This document shows positions 8,861 through 17,036 of a DNA stretch of 64,000 nucleotides, in pieces. The DNA lies in the NCBI GenBank assembly GCA_017307785.1, contig JAFKGI010000023.1, positions 1 to 64,000 on the forward strand, read 5' to 3'. Made by a program: the position numbers and the translations under genes. Below the pieces are notes generated by a model. It worked only from the letters and a program-made list of their open reading frames with translations, was not told the origin of the DNA and made no database searches. Numbering within the stretch: position 1 is the first letter of the stretch; each line of letters opens with the position of its first letter. Source of the DNA: Vulcanimicrobiota bacterium. Lineage in GTDB: Bacteria; Vulcanimicrobiota; Xenobia; Xenobiales; JADMJV01.

Positions 8861-10561
8861 TTAGCCGGAGAGCCAGGTGCTCTTGAGCATTTCGGCGACC
8901 TTGGTCGGGCGCTCCTTGGCCAGCTTCTCGAGGGCGTCGGAGGTGTTGACCTTGGTTTCGGTGACCGAGGTCACCTTGCCGGATTTGTCGGTCAGCAGGT
9001 CGGCGATGTCGGTTGAGGTCGAGCCGTGGTGGCTTCCGAGGTGGAGGCTGCTGCGGTCGGCCTGGACGCGGTGCTGCTTGAGCAGATAGACGGCGATGAG
9101 TCCGAGCATCAGCACGGCTGGTCCGAAGAGGGCCATTCCGATGACGGTGGGGTTCATTCCGCTGCTCTGCTGGGTGGGAGCGAAAGCGTTCGGGTCGCCG
9201 TTTCCAGTGGCGCCAGTTGCACCAGCCAGGCTGGTCAGAGTGGCCTTGTGGAAGGGGAGGCTGGTGGCGGTGATGACGTCGCCGCGGTTCTCGTCGATGC
9301 CGATGGTGGCCTTGACCATTCCGAGGATGCGGGCTTCCACATCGGGCTTGACGTTGTCGAGCACGACGCTGGCGCTGATGCGCTTGATCTCGGGGGTCTT
9401 CTGGACCACGGTGGTCTCGGTGCGGTTGTAGTCAACCTTTTCCGACTTGGTGATGTTTTCGTAGTTGGAATTCTTGCCCTTGACGGAAGACGAGCCGGAG
9501 GCGGTGGTGATCTCTTCGTCTTCAGGGTTGTCGCTCATGGTCTGAGCCGGGTCGCTGCCGCTGTTGCCGCCGGGGTTCTTAGCGTAGCGCTCGACCTTGG
9601 TCTGGCTGCCGGTGACGAGCTTGCCGTCATCGCTGGCGCCGCCCACCAGGCGGGACTTGGTTTCTTTCTGGGAGTAGTCCATTTCCACGGTCACGGCGAC
9701 CTTGGACTGGCCTTCGCCCAGCACCTGATCCAGCTGCTCCTGAGCTTTCTTGCGCAGCAAGTCGGCTTTCTCGGTTTCCATCGCGCCCATCTTGCCGGTG
9801 GGGACGGAGCCGTCTTCCGACTGCTCGAGCATCGCGGTCAGGTCTTTCATCTGGGTGTCGACCACTTTGACGTTCTTCTTGTCCAGTTCGGGAACCGAGT
9901 AGGCAACAAGGTGAACGACGGCTTCGACTTCTTTCTCGCCCAGCGTGGTGCCGGGGTTGAGCTTGAGCATGACGCGAGCCTGGGTGGGCTTGGCGTTCTC
10001 GGCGAAGGCGGCTTCGTCGGGGGTTGCAATCTTGACGTAGGCATCGCCCACGCCTTCCATCTGGCGGAGAGCTTCGGTGATTTCACCCTCGAGCACGCGC
10101 TGGCGCATCATGCGCGCTTCGGCCTGAGTCTTGCCCAGAGCGCCCGAGTCGGGAGTGGTCTGAATGGCGTGGCGGGGAAGTCCGTTGGCGGCCAGCAAGG
10201 CGCGAGCGCGACCACGGTCTTTAGGATTCAATTGGATGCCGTCCTCGGTCACCTTGACCGAGTGACTGATGCCCTTTTCCGTCAGAAGCGCGGCGCACTG
10301 CGTCACGTCTTCCTTGGGCATCTTGGTGGTGTAGAGATCCACCGGCGCATTGCCCTGAGTATAGGCAAATGCAAATAGGGCACCGCTGATGGCAACAACC
10401 ACCAGAGCACCTATGGCGATCTTGGCCGTTTTGCCAAGGCCTCCCCAAATTTCCTTGAGCTTTCCTAGGCCGCCGCCTCCCGGCTTGCCTGGCGCTCCTC
10501 TACCTGCGGTCATCCCGGCACGACTACCCGTGCGCATTCCTGTCTGGATCCCGGTTGCCAT
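8861..10561 (-). CDS. fliF: Flagellar MS-ring protein FliF
   Basis: The 566-residue protein forms the MS ring in the inner membrane. Membrane helix 1 is at about 47-67 (IAIGALVVVAISGALFAFAY). Ring-building motifs follow (DLYTTKMPKEDVTQCAALLT; LPRHAIQTTPDSGALGKTQ). Membrane helix 2 is at about 470-493. The C-terminal tail, ending AEMLKSTWLSG, is the usual FliG-binding helix. A glycine-rich 35-residue N-terminus precedes helix 1. ATG at 10561 has AGGAG at good spacing. It is preceded by fliE and followed by a terminator. Confidence 0.95.
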   Translation of the reverse strand: MATGIQTGMRTGSRAGMTAGRGAPGKPGGGGLGKLKEIWGGLGKTAKIAIGALVVVAISGALFAFAYTQGNAPVDLYTTKMPKEDVTQCAALLTEKGISHSVKVTEDGIQLNPKDRGRARALLAANGLPRHAIQTTPDSGALGKTQAEARMMRQRVLEGEITEALRQMEGVGDAYVKIATPDEAAFAENAKPTQARVMLKLNPGTTLGEKEVEAVVHLVAYSVPELDKKNVKVVDTQMKDLTAMLEQSEDGSVPTGKMGAMETEKADLLRKKAQEQLDQVLGEGQSKVAVTVEMDYSQKETKSRLVGGASDDGKLVTGSQTKVERYAKNPGGNSGSDPAQTMSDNPEDEEITTASGSSSVKGKNSNYENITKSEKVDYNRTETTVVQKTPEIKRISASVVLDNVKPDVEARILGMVKATIGIDENRGDVITATSLPFHKATLTSLAGATGATGNGDPNAFAPTQQSSGMNPTVIGMALFGPAVLMLGLIAVYLLKQHRVQADRSSLHLGSHHGSTSTDIADLLTDKSGKVTSVTETKVNTSDALEKLAKERPTKVAEMLKSTWLSG

Positions 10562-10634
10562 TCAGTTCTCCTCTCCTACCTACGAAAAAAGACCTTGTGT
10601 GTTTGTTGCTCTCGCCCCACCCAAGATGTGCGAG

Positions 10635-10979
10635 CTAGACTTGCATTTGGAACAATTGGGTGGTGGCTTGCGCCAGTTTTGAAGTTACCGTCGTCGTGAG
10701 CTTCATCATAATTTCGGCCTTGGCGCCGGCGATCTGCACTTCGTGCAGGCTCTCGGCCTTGCCGGTCATCAAGGACTCGGTGGCCTTCTTGGCGCCGTCC
10801 TGGGCTTCGTTGACCGAGCCGATGGCGTCCGCGAGCAGCGACTGGAAGCCTTTCGCCTGTTCGGCGGTGGGCGCGTCGGATACGGAACCGGCCTCGTCGA
10901 GGCGGCCAATCTTGCTGGTGATTCCGGTGGTGATACCCTGGATACCGGACGTGGGTAAGCTGAATCCGTTGCTCTGCAT
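10635..10979 (-). CDS. fliE: Flagellar hook-basal body protein FliE
   Basis: FliE links the MS ring to the proximal rod. The 114-residue protein has the family's C-terminal helical region, including SLHEVQIAGAKAEIMMKLTT, which is the main signature. ATG start at 10979. It stands between flgC (11 bases upstream) and fliF, the common flgB-flgC-fliE-fliF order, which supports the call. Confidence 0.93.
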   Translation of the reverse strand: MQSNGFSLPTSGIQGITTGITSKIGRLDEAGSVSDAPTAEQAKGFQSLLADAIGSVNEAQDGAKKATESLMTGKAESLHEVQIAGAKAEIMMKLTTTVTSKLAQATTQLFQMQV

Positions 10980-10990
10980 TGTAGTCTCCT

Positions 10991-11482
10991 TTAGCCTCTA
11001 CCGATTTCCAGGGCCTTCATCGCCATCGCTTTGGCCGATTCGACCAGGGTCGCGTTGGCCTCATAGGAGCGGGTCGCCTGCATCATACTGGTCATCTCGC
11101 TGATGATGTTGACGTTGGGCATCGCTACGTAGCCTTTGTGGTCGCCGTCCTGAGCGGCGTTCGGGTTGCTCGGGTCGTAGACCCAGTTGAAGTCGGAGTT
11201 GTCGGTGACCGAGGCGACCGATACGCCGCCGCCGCCGTAAGCCGCCGTGCCCGACTTGCTGTTGTCGAACTCTCCGCTTACGTCGAAAGAGGCGGCGGAA
11301 AATTCCGAGTCAAACTGAGCTTTGTTTTCGGCGCTGGCTACGGCCATCTTGCGGCGGTAGGGGGTGCCGTCGGCCGTCTTGGCGGTGTGGGCGTTGGCGA
11401 TGTTTTCCGAAATCAGGTCCATCCGGAACTGTTCGGCGCGCATTCCGCTGGCAGCGGTATCGAATGTCGAGAAAAACTTCAT
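10991..11482 (-). CDS. flgC: Flagellar basal-body rod protein FlgC
   Basis: Proximal rod subunit of 163 residues. The N-terminal rod motif is FDTAASGMRAEQFRMDLISE followed by NIANAHT, and the C-terminal rod helix is MMQATRSYEANATLVESAKA. Such rod proteins are exported through the flagellar type III system and polymerise in the periplasm. ATG at 11482, with GGAGG a few bases upstream. It sits 19 bases after flgB. Confidence 0.95.
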   Translation of the reverse strand: MKFFSTFDTAASGMRAEQFRMDLISENIANAHTAKTADGTPYRRKMAVASAENKAQFDSEFSAASFDVSGEFDNSKSGTAAYGGGGVSVASVTDNSDFNWVYDPSNPNAAQDGDHKGYVAMPNVNIISEMTSMMQATRSYEANATLVESAKAMAMKALEIGRG

Positions 11483-11501
11483 GTCTACTTCCTCCTACTA
11501 C

Positions 11502-11912
11502 CTAGCGGCCGCTGTTCTCGACGACCCATTTGAGGGCGCCGTAGACACCGGAAATCTTCGTGGCCAGTGCGTTATACATAATCTGGTTCTTGGCCAGGCT
11601 GGACATCTCGTTGTTGACGTTCAGCTTGCCGTCCTGAGACTCGACGGTGGGCTTGAGGTTGGCTTTGGTCCAGCCGCCGGTGTCGCCGGTGGCGAACTCG
11701 GGGTCGACCGCGCCGGCGACCGGATTGTCGTTGTCGCCTGCTTCCGTGTCCATCGCCTCACGCAGGTGGCCTTCGAAGTTGACCGTTTGGCCCTGATATC
11801 CCGCGGTGTTTACGTTGGCGATGTTGTTGGAGATGACTTGCTGGCGCAAGCTGGCGGCATTTAGCGCCTTCTCCAGATAATCGGTGTCTGCGACTCTAAA
11901 AGGGTTTCCCAC
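11502..11912 (-). CDS. flgB: Flagellar basal-body rod protein FlgB
   Basis: Proximal rod subunit of 136 residues. The rod motif ASLRQQVISNNIANVNTAGY is near the N-terminus, and the C-terminal helix includes SSLAKNQIMYNALATKISG. The start is GTG at 11912, preceded by AAGGAGG with a 5-base spacer; a longer frame to 11954 exists but adds non-conserved residues and overlaps the ribosome site. It is the first gene of the leftward flagellar run. Confidence 0.93.
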   Translation of the reverse strand: MGNPFRVADTDYLEKALNAASLRQQVISNNIANVNTAGYQGQTVNFEGHLREAMDTEAGDNDNPVAGAVDPEFATGDTGGWTKANLKPTVESQDGKLNVNNEMSSLAKNQIMYNALATKISGVYGALKWVVENSGR

Positions 11913-12231
11913 GACGACCTCCTTGACTAAGAACCTGTGAAGCTGCCCACTCAATTTTCTTGCCCGGTGGGTTACTCGTATGTTAACAAACCGGCTGTTT
12001 CAGAATTGTTGAGGGCATGTTACAGAGTGTTTAACACGGGGCACCAATTTCCCCCATGTGACCCGACCAAAGTCGCATGAGGCATGATTTTCGAACAATC
12101 GCTCGGTCGACACGTACCTGACAGGTACCCCTAGACAGTTTTCCTCGGCGTGGTGATAAGTCCTTATAGAGGAAGTAGGGTCGAGCGAGGGAATGTCTGG
12201 CCAGATGTTTGCGAAAGGAGGATTTTGAGTT
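11913..12231 (+). promoter_or_regulatory. Divergent control region with a 15-bp dyad
   Basis: This 319-bp region separates flgB (leftward) from the rightward gene at 12232, so it must hold promoters for both. It contains a perfect 7+1+7 inverted repeat, GTACCTGACAGGTAC, at 12114-12128, a candidate operator. I did not find a convincing sigma-28, sigma-54 or sigma-70 promoter on either strand. AAAGGAGG at 12214-12221 is the ribosome site of the rightward gene. Confidence 0.5.
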
Positions 12232-12648
12232 TTGGATCCCTTGAATCAAGGTCCTCCGCCGCTCTCGACCGCCTGGTTTGAGACCCAGAAGAAGAAGATG
12301 AAAGAGTCGACCGGTCAGGACCAGACCGCGCCCACCGGCAAGGCCTCCGACGTCTACACGCCGAGCAGCGCCGCCCAGGGTTTGCCCTCCACCAAGCAAG
12401 AGAAGTTCTTGGAGAACGTCAAAACCGGTTTACTCGAGCTCGATCCGGAGGATGAAGAGTACCTCCCCAAAGCCACCAAGAAGCTGGTGGACGGCGTGAT
12501 CGGTCAGGAATACGGCGAGCACTTCACCAAGAATCCCGCCTACCCGCAGATGCAGAACAAGATCGCCAAGACGATTCTCTCTGATCCGACTCATCGCGAG
12601 GCGGTGGAAGACTTTCTGGCCGTCTTTCAGATGACCCAACGGGTCTAA
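12232..12648 (+). CDS. Uncharacterised 138-residue protein
   Basis: Starts at TTG 12232 with AAAGGAGG ten bases upstream. The N-terminal 50 residues are polar and rich in Pro, Gln and Thr, likely disordered. The rest is helical with acidic stretches (ELDPEDEEYLPKATKKLVDG). There is no signal peptide, membrane segment or recognised motif. It is the first gene of the rightward run and lies 42 bases before the glutathione synthetase gene, beside the flagellar operon; either neighbourhood could hint at its role. Confidence 0.65.
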   Translation: MDPLNQGPPPLSTAWFETQKKKMKESTGQDQTAPTGKASDVYTPSSAAQGLPSTKQEKFLENVKTGLLELDPEDEEYLPKATKKLVDGVIGQEYGEHFTKNPAYPQMQNKIAKTILSDPTHREAVEDFLAVFQMTQRV

Positions 12649-12690
12649 AGTCCAGGAGGGACCCCGGCTGGCCTCAACGTAGCTCCGGGA

Positions 12691-14067
12691 ATGACAAACC
12701 TTACTGCTTCCCCCTTGATTGACCAGGCTGCTGGTTTGGCCCAGGAGGGCCTGGAATACGCGATCGCCCACGGCCTGGTTCGCTACCGCAAAGATGGAAG
12801 CATCGGCCATCTGCCCTTCACGCTCTATCCCTGGGAGGCTCCGGCCGGATTTTACGAGCACGGGAAGCGCGTCAGCCCGCTCTACAACAAGCTTTATCAC
12901 CGTGTCTCACAGCAGCGCGACTTTCTCGACGAGCACCTGGCGGCCAGCCGCGAGGTCGACGACTTCGTCAAAGGCCTCTACAACTGCTTGCCCGAGAAGC
13001 CGATTTCTCGCCCCTGGCTGTTCCTGAGCCGACACGACTTTATGCCGGCCGTCACCCCCAAGGGTATCCTGCCCAAGCAGGTCGAGACCAATCTGATGGC
13101 GGCCAGCCTCGGCTACGCCTCTCAGCGCGTCAATGCCGCCATCCGCTTTCTCTACTCCGGAACCGACTTGGGCAAGAAGGTCGTGCCTCACAAGGGCGGC
13201 AGCACCATCTGTCAGGGACTGGCGCTGGGCTATAAGCATTATGCCAATCCGGGCCAGGTGATTTTGTTCATCGTGCCCCCTGGCGAGGTCAATGCCTTCG
13301 ACCAGCGCAGCATGCAGGCGGAGCTGGTCTTAGAATACGGAATTCCGGTGGTGCGTACCACCCTGGACGAGCTCGGCGATCTGGGCGAGCTGCGCGACGG
13401 CTACACCTGCTTGCACGGCAAGTCGGCGGCCATCGCTTACTTCCGCGCCGGCTACAGCCCGGATCACTACCAGAACGAGCTGGCCTGGAAAGGCCGACGC
13501 TTGCTGGAGCACAGTCAGACCATGTCCATTCCCAGCGTCACCATTCAGCTGGCCAACACCAAGAAGATTCAGCAGGTGTTGGGCGATCAGGCCATGCTGG
13601 AGAAGTTCGTCTCTCCCCAGGAGGCTGTGGAATTGCTGGAGACTATGGTGGCCATGTCTCCCGTCGACGGCTCCCTGCACGGGGCCACCGGTCGTGAGTT
13701 GGCTCTACAGCAGCCCGAGAACTGGGTGCTGAAGCCCAGCCGCGAGGGTGGCGGCAACAATTACTTTGGCGAGGATATGGTCAAGCATCTCAACCAGCTT
13801 TCCAAGCGGGATGCCGAGGCTTTCATCATTATGGAAGCCATCAAGCAAGATTCGTTTCGGGCCGTGCGCCTGGTGGAGGAGAAGGTGGTCGACGACCAGT
13901 GCGTCACCGAAATGGGCCACTTCTCCTACGCGCTCTGGGATGAGGGCAAGTCCGAGCCTGAATTCGAGGATACCGAAGGCTATCTGTTGCGCACCAAGCA
14001 CGTGCACAACCGCGAAGGCCTGGTGTTGGGCGGCTATTCGTTCCTGGATACGGCGGCCATCCCTTAG
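12691..14067 (+). CDS. Eukaryotic-type glutathione synthetase
   Basis: This 458-residue protein resembles animal and plant glutathione synthetase rather than bacterial GshB. Motifs in order: PFTLYPWEAP (PFTLFP in animals), QVETNLMAASLG, FDQRSMQAELV, IAYFRAGYSPDHY, the glycine-rich ATP loop LKPSREGGGNNYFGEDM at about 347-363, and the C-terminal LLRTKHV followed by a hydrophobic end (FLDTAAIP). The family ligates gamma-glutamylcysteine to glycine using ATP in the cytoplasm. No gamma-glutamylcysteine synthetase is in the window. A DUF350 gene follows by 40 bases. Homology is clear; the exact substrate is inferred. Confidence 0.85.
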   Translation: MTNLTASPLIDQAAGLAQEGLEYAIAHGLVRYRKDGSIGHLPFTLYPWEAPAGFYEHGKRVSPLYNKLYHRVSQQRDFLDEHLAASREVDDFVKGLYNCLPEKPISRPWLFLSRHDFMPAVTPKGILPKQVETNLMAASLGYASQRVNAAIRFLYSGTDLGKKVVPHKGGSTICQGLALGYKHYANPGQVILFIVPPGEVNAFDQRSMQAELVLEYGIPVVRTTLDELGDLGELRDGYTCLHGKSAAIAYFRAGYSPDHYQNELAWKGRRLLEHSQTMSIPSVTIQLANTKKIQQVLGDQAMLEKFVSPQEAVELLETMVAMSPVDGSLHGATGRELALQQPENWVLKPSREGGGNNYFGEDMVKHLNQLSKRDAEAFIIMEAIKQDSFRAVRLVEEKVVDDQCVTEMGHFSYALWDEGKSEPEFEDTEGYLLRTKHVHNREGLVLGGYSFLDTAAIP

Positions 14068-14106
14068 TGGGGGAGGAGGCGGCGCGGGCTTGAGGAAAAG
14101 CCGGTC

Positions 14107-14343
14107 GTGGCAAACATCTTTCTTGAACTGGGGCGAGCCTTCGCCTGGTCCCTTGTTTCCGCTCTGGCGATGGGTATCTCGCTGGGCATCGTCATCAAAA
14201 TCTTTGACGCCTTTACTCCCGGGCTCAACGAGATCGAGGAGTTGCGCAAAGGCAACGTGGCCGTCGGGATTGTGCTGGCCGCGGTGATCCTGGCCACCGG
14301 CTTTGTGATCGGTCTGACTCTTCACGCTCCGGTCCCCGTTTAG
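14107..14343 (+). CDS. DUF350-like small membrane protein
   Basis: 78 residues with two membrane helices (about 10-32 and 50-72) separated by a polar loop, FDAFTPGLNEIEELRKGNVA. The loop plus the GNVAVGIVLAA helix resembles one repeat of DUF350, whose usual form has two such repeats. DUF350 genes in other bacteria often sit beside ATP-grasp ligases of the glutathionylspermidine-synthase type; here the partner would be the glutathione synthetase just upstream. GTG start at 14107 with GAGG about ten bases upstream. Function unknown. Confidence 0.68.
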   Translation: MANIFLELGRAFAWSLVSALAMGISLGIVIKIFDAFTPGLNEIEELRKGNVAVGIVLAAVILATGFVIGLTLHAPVPV

Positions 14344-14378
14344 AGGGTGTGTCGCCCCGGTCGGGGAATTTTTAAGCG

Positions 14379-15221
14379 GTGATACGTCAACTTGAGGAAT
14401 TCCTCTACCCTCAGAGCCTGGCCGAGGCAGTGCAGAAAAAGCACGAGTACGGTGAAGCAGCCGCTCCCATCGCGGGTGGCACGGAGATCGTCCCCAACCT
14501 TCCTCCCGAGATTCGCTGTCTGATCGACGTGACTCGTCTGGGCCTCGACTACATCGAGGAGGATGGCGAACGGTTGCGCATCGGCGCCACCACCACCATG
14601 CATCAACTGGCCGTCTCTCCGGCCGTAGCCAAGCTGGCCAATGGCGTTCTTTCCTCCAGTTGTTGCCAGGGCTGGCCCACCGAAGTGCGCAACACGGCCA
14701 CGCTGGGAGGAAACGTAGTGGGAGGCGGGCCTTTCGCCGACAGTCCGCCGGCTCTACTGGCCCTGGATGCCGAGGTCGTCATCGCCCGCCACGACGGCGA
14801 GGAAAAGTTGCCCATCCTGGATTTCTTTCTGGACTATCGCCGCACTGCGGTCGGCCAGGGGATTCTCAAGGAGATTCACATCCCGCGTCCCTCGAGCCAG
14901 GCCCGCGGAATCTTTCTAAAGCTGGGGCGTACCCAGGTCGACCAGGCGCTGGTGAATCTGGCCGTGACCCTGGAGATGGACCGGGGAGTCTGTGGTCGCG
15001 TGCGCATCGCCTTCGGCGCCATCGGACGCACACCGCAGCGTATTTTGGAAGCGGAGCGAGTGTTGCTGGAGAAGCCGCTGCAGCCCGATGTCATCGAGGA
15101 TGTTGTTTCTGTCGTCACGGAGCTGGTGGACCCGGTCATCGACCTGCGGGCCAGCGCCGATTATCGCCGAGAGCTGGCGGGCGTATTGACGCGCCGCGCT
15201 TTGCTTCAGTTGGCCAGTTGA
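14379..15221 (+). CDS. FAD-binding subunit of a xanthine dehydrogenase/CO dehydrogenase-type enzyme
   Basis: The 280-residue protein matches the FAD subunit of molybdenum hydroxylases (CoxM/XdhB type). The first FAD loop is PIAGGTEIVPNLP near residue 32 and the second is TEVRNTATLGGNVVGGGPFAD near 107. The C-terminal third is the CO-dehydrogenase flavoprotein C-terminal domain. In known enzymes it passes electrons between a [2Fe-2S] subunit and FAD. The following gene is a shortened ferredoxin-like protein, and no molybdenum subunit is present nearby. GTG start at 14379 has no strong ribosome site. Confidence 0.85.
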   Translation: MIRQLEEFLYPQSLAEAVQKKHEYGEAAAPIAGGTEIVPNLPPEIRCLIDVTRLGLDYIEEDGERLRIGATTTMHQLAVSPAVAKLANGVLSSSCCQGWPTEVRNTATLGGNVVGGGPFADSPPALLALDAEVVIARHDGEEKLPILDFFLDYRRTAVGQGILKEIHIPRPSSQARGIFLKLGRTQVDQALVNLAVTLEMDRGVCGRVRIAFGAIGRTPQRILEAERVLLEKPLQPDVIEDVVSVVTELVDPVIDLRASADYRRELAGVLTRRALLQLAS

Positions 15222-15231
15222 AGGAGGAATC

Positions 15232-15465
15232 ATGCAAATTGAAATCACGGTAGACGGACAAGCCCAGAGATACGAAGTCGAGCCCGGGGCTCTGCTCAGC
15301 GAAGTGCTGGTCACCGATCAGGCCGTCTGGTTGGATGGACGTTCGGTCAACACCAGCCTGATGCTGGCCGCTCAGGCCCACGGCCGCCAGATTGAACTCA
15401 AGCCGGCGGTGGAAGCGCCGCCACTCATGGAGAATCTGCTGCTGCCCGAACCCAGCCGGTGCTGA
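15232..15465 (+). CDS. Cysteine-less ferredoxin-like protein related to [2Fe-2S] subunits
   Basis: 77 residues, ATG at 15232 with AAGGAGG upstream. It aligns by eye with the N-terminal plant-ferredoxin domain of CoxS/XdhA subunits: the opening strand pair MQIEITVDGQAQRYEVEPG, ALLSEVL, then VWLDGRSVNTSLMLAAQAHG. The segment that normally carries GCxxGxCGAC is deleted, and the C-terminal helical domain with two more cysteines is absent. The only cysteine is the last residue. It therefore cannot bind the usual cluster. It is 10 bases behind the FAD gene, so probably a partner of that protein. Confidence 0.7.
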   Translation: MQIEITVDGQAQRYEVEPGALLSEVLVTDQAVWLDGRSVNTSLMLAAQAHGRQIELKPAVEAPPLMENLLLPEPSRC

Positions 15466-16523
15466 AAAAACTGCTCCTGGCCTGGCTGCTGAGCGCGGCC
15501 GCCGGGGCGCAGCCGGACCTCGGTCAGATTCGCTTGCCGCAGGGCTTCAAATTGGAGCTCTACGCACGCGTTCCGGGCGCACGCCATCTGGGCATGGCCC
15601 CGGACGGAACGCTCTTCGTCGGCACCACCGGGGACAAGGTCTATGCGGTCACGCCGCAGCGCAAAGTGCACGAACTGGCTTCCGGGCTCAACTGTCCCAA
15701 CGGCGTCGCTTATGCCGACGGCTCGCTTTATGTTTGCGAGATCCAACGTCTGTCCCGGATCAAGAACGTTCTCGCCCAGCTGGGAAAGAAGCCGGCTCTG
15801 GAGACGCTGAACGCTTCTCTGCCGGACAAAAGACATCACGGCTATCGGGTCTTGCGCTGGGGCCCGGACAAGCATCTCTACATCGGAATCGGGGCTCCCA
15901 CCAATGTGGGTGAGGTTCCCGATCCTTTCGGGTCGCTCTGTCGTTTCGCTCCTGACTTCAAGCGGCTGGAAGTTTTGCAGCGCGGCGTTCGCAACACCAT
16001 GGGGTTCGACTGGAGTCCCCAGGATGGTTGCCTGTGGTTCAGCGACAACGGACGCGACATGTTGGGAGACGACATCCCGCCCGAAGAATTGAATCGAGCG
16101 CCCAAAGCCGGTCAGCATTATGGCTTTCCCTACCGATACGGAGCCAATGTTCCGGATCCGGAGTGGGGGGCGAAGATGCCGGCCGGACTGAAGCCGGTCG
16201 AGCCGGCGGCGGCCATGCAGGCTCATATGGCGCCCCTCGGGTTCCGCTTTTACCGGGGGACGATGTTTCCCCAGAGCTATCGAAACTGCATTTTTCTGGC
16301 CACCCACGGGTCCTGGAATCGTTCGCGTCCGGTCGGCTACTGTCTGATGCTGGGGCGGCCCGATGGCAAAGGAAAGGCGAAGACCGAAGTTTTTGCCCAG
16401 GGTTGGTTGCGCGGCACTCAGGTGAGCGGTCGGCCGGTGGATGTCCAGGAAATGCCCGACGGGGCACTGGTGATTTCCGATGACTACGCGGGTTGCCTGT
16501 ACCGCTTGAGCTACGGGAAGTAA
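15459..16523 (+). CDS. Secreted PQQ-dependent sugar/sorbosone dehydrogenase-like beta-propeller
   Basis: The 354-residue protein begins with a signal peptide (MLKKLLLAWLLSAAAGAQ). It has the six-bladed propeller pattern of the glucose/sorbosone dehydrogenase family: IRLPQGFKLELYARVPGAR, RHHGYRVLRWGPDKHLYIGI, RNTMGFDWSPQDGCLWFSDN and YGFPYRYG. Relatives oxidise sugars in the periplasm with PQQ; here the substrate and cofactor are not determined. GTG start at 15459 overlaps the previous gene by 7 bases, implying translational coupling with the FAD and ferredoxin-like genes. Confidence 0.82.
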   Translation: MLKKLLLAWLLSAAAGAQPDLGQIRLPQGFKLELYARVPGARHLGMAPDGTLFVGTTGDKVYAVTPQRKVHELASGLNCPNGVAYADGSLYVCEIQRLSRIKNVLAQLGKKPALETLNASLPDKRHHGYRVLRWGPDKHLYIGIGAPTNVGEVPDPFGSLCRFAPDFKRLEVLQRGVRNTMGFDWSPQDGCLWFSDNGRDMLGDDIPPEELNRAPKAGQHYGFPYRYGANVPDPEWGAKMPAGLKPVEPAAAMQAHMAPLGFRFYRGTMFPQSYRNCIFLATHGSWNRSRPVGYCLMLGRPDGKGKAKTEVFAQGWLRGTQVSGRPVDVQEMPDGALVISDDYAGCLYRLSYGK

Positions 16524-16532
16524 GGGGGTCTG

Positions 16533-17036
16533 ATGATGCTGAAATGGTTGCGACCGCGCCAGACGGTCGGTTTTCTCACCGAAATCGATATCGACGACCT
16601 GCTGAGTCAGGGCATTCGCGGACTGCTGCTGGACTTGGACAACACCATCGTGGCTTGGGACCAGCACGACGTGGAGCACGAGGTGCAGGAATGGATTCAT
16701 CGGGCCAAGGCCTCCGCTCTGGCCCTGTGTCTGGTCACCAATGCCAAGTTGGATCGCGTCGAGCGCGCCATCAAGCCGCTGGGGATCCCCTACGTGGCGC
16801 TGGCTCGTAAGCCCATGCTGCGAGGATTCAAGAAGGCCATGCAAATGCTCGGCACCGCGCCCGGGGAGACGGCCATGGTGGGAGACCAGATTTTCACGGA
16901 CGTTTTGGGAGCGAACTTGCTTGGCGTCCATTCAATTCTCATCGAGTTGCCCGATCCGAAGGAGCAATGGTGGATGAAGGGAACGAGACGCCTAGAAAAA
17001 TGGGTAATGAAAAGACAGAAGCCATCAAAGGCGTAG
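16533..17036 (+). CDS. yqeG: HAD-family phosphatase YqeG
   Basis: 167 residues of the HAD-IIIA subfamily. Motif I is GLLLDLDNTIVAWD near residue 31, with the nucleophilic Asp. Motif II is in LCLVTNA, and motif III/IV is MVGDQIFTDVLGANLLG. It matches YqeG-type phosphatases, relatives of phosphatidylglycerophosphate phosphatase. ATG at 16533. It overlaps the lipid-kinase gene downstream, so a shared role in phospholipid metabolism is plausible but inferred. Confidence 0.85.
   Translation: MMLKWLRPRQTVGFLTEIDIDDLLSQGIRGLLLDLDNTIVAWDQHDVEHEVQEWIHRAKASALALCLVTNAKLDRVERAIKPLGIPYVALARKPMLRGFKKAMQMLGTAPGETAMVGDQIFTDVLGANLLGVHSILIELPDPKEQWWMKGTRRLEKWVMKRQKPSKA

Noticed and set aside
15372..16931. A 519-residue minus-strand frame opposite the sugar dehydrogenase-like and yqeG genes
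   Set aside because: It covers two genes with clear signatures and itself has no signal or domain.
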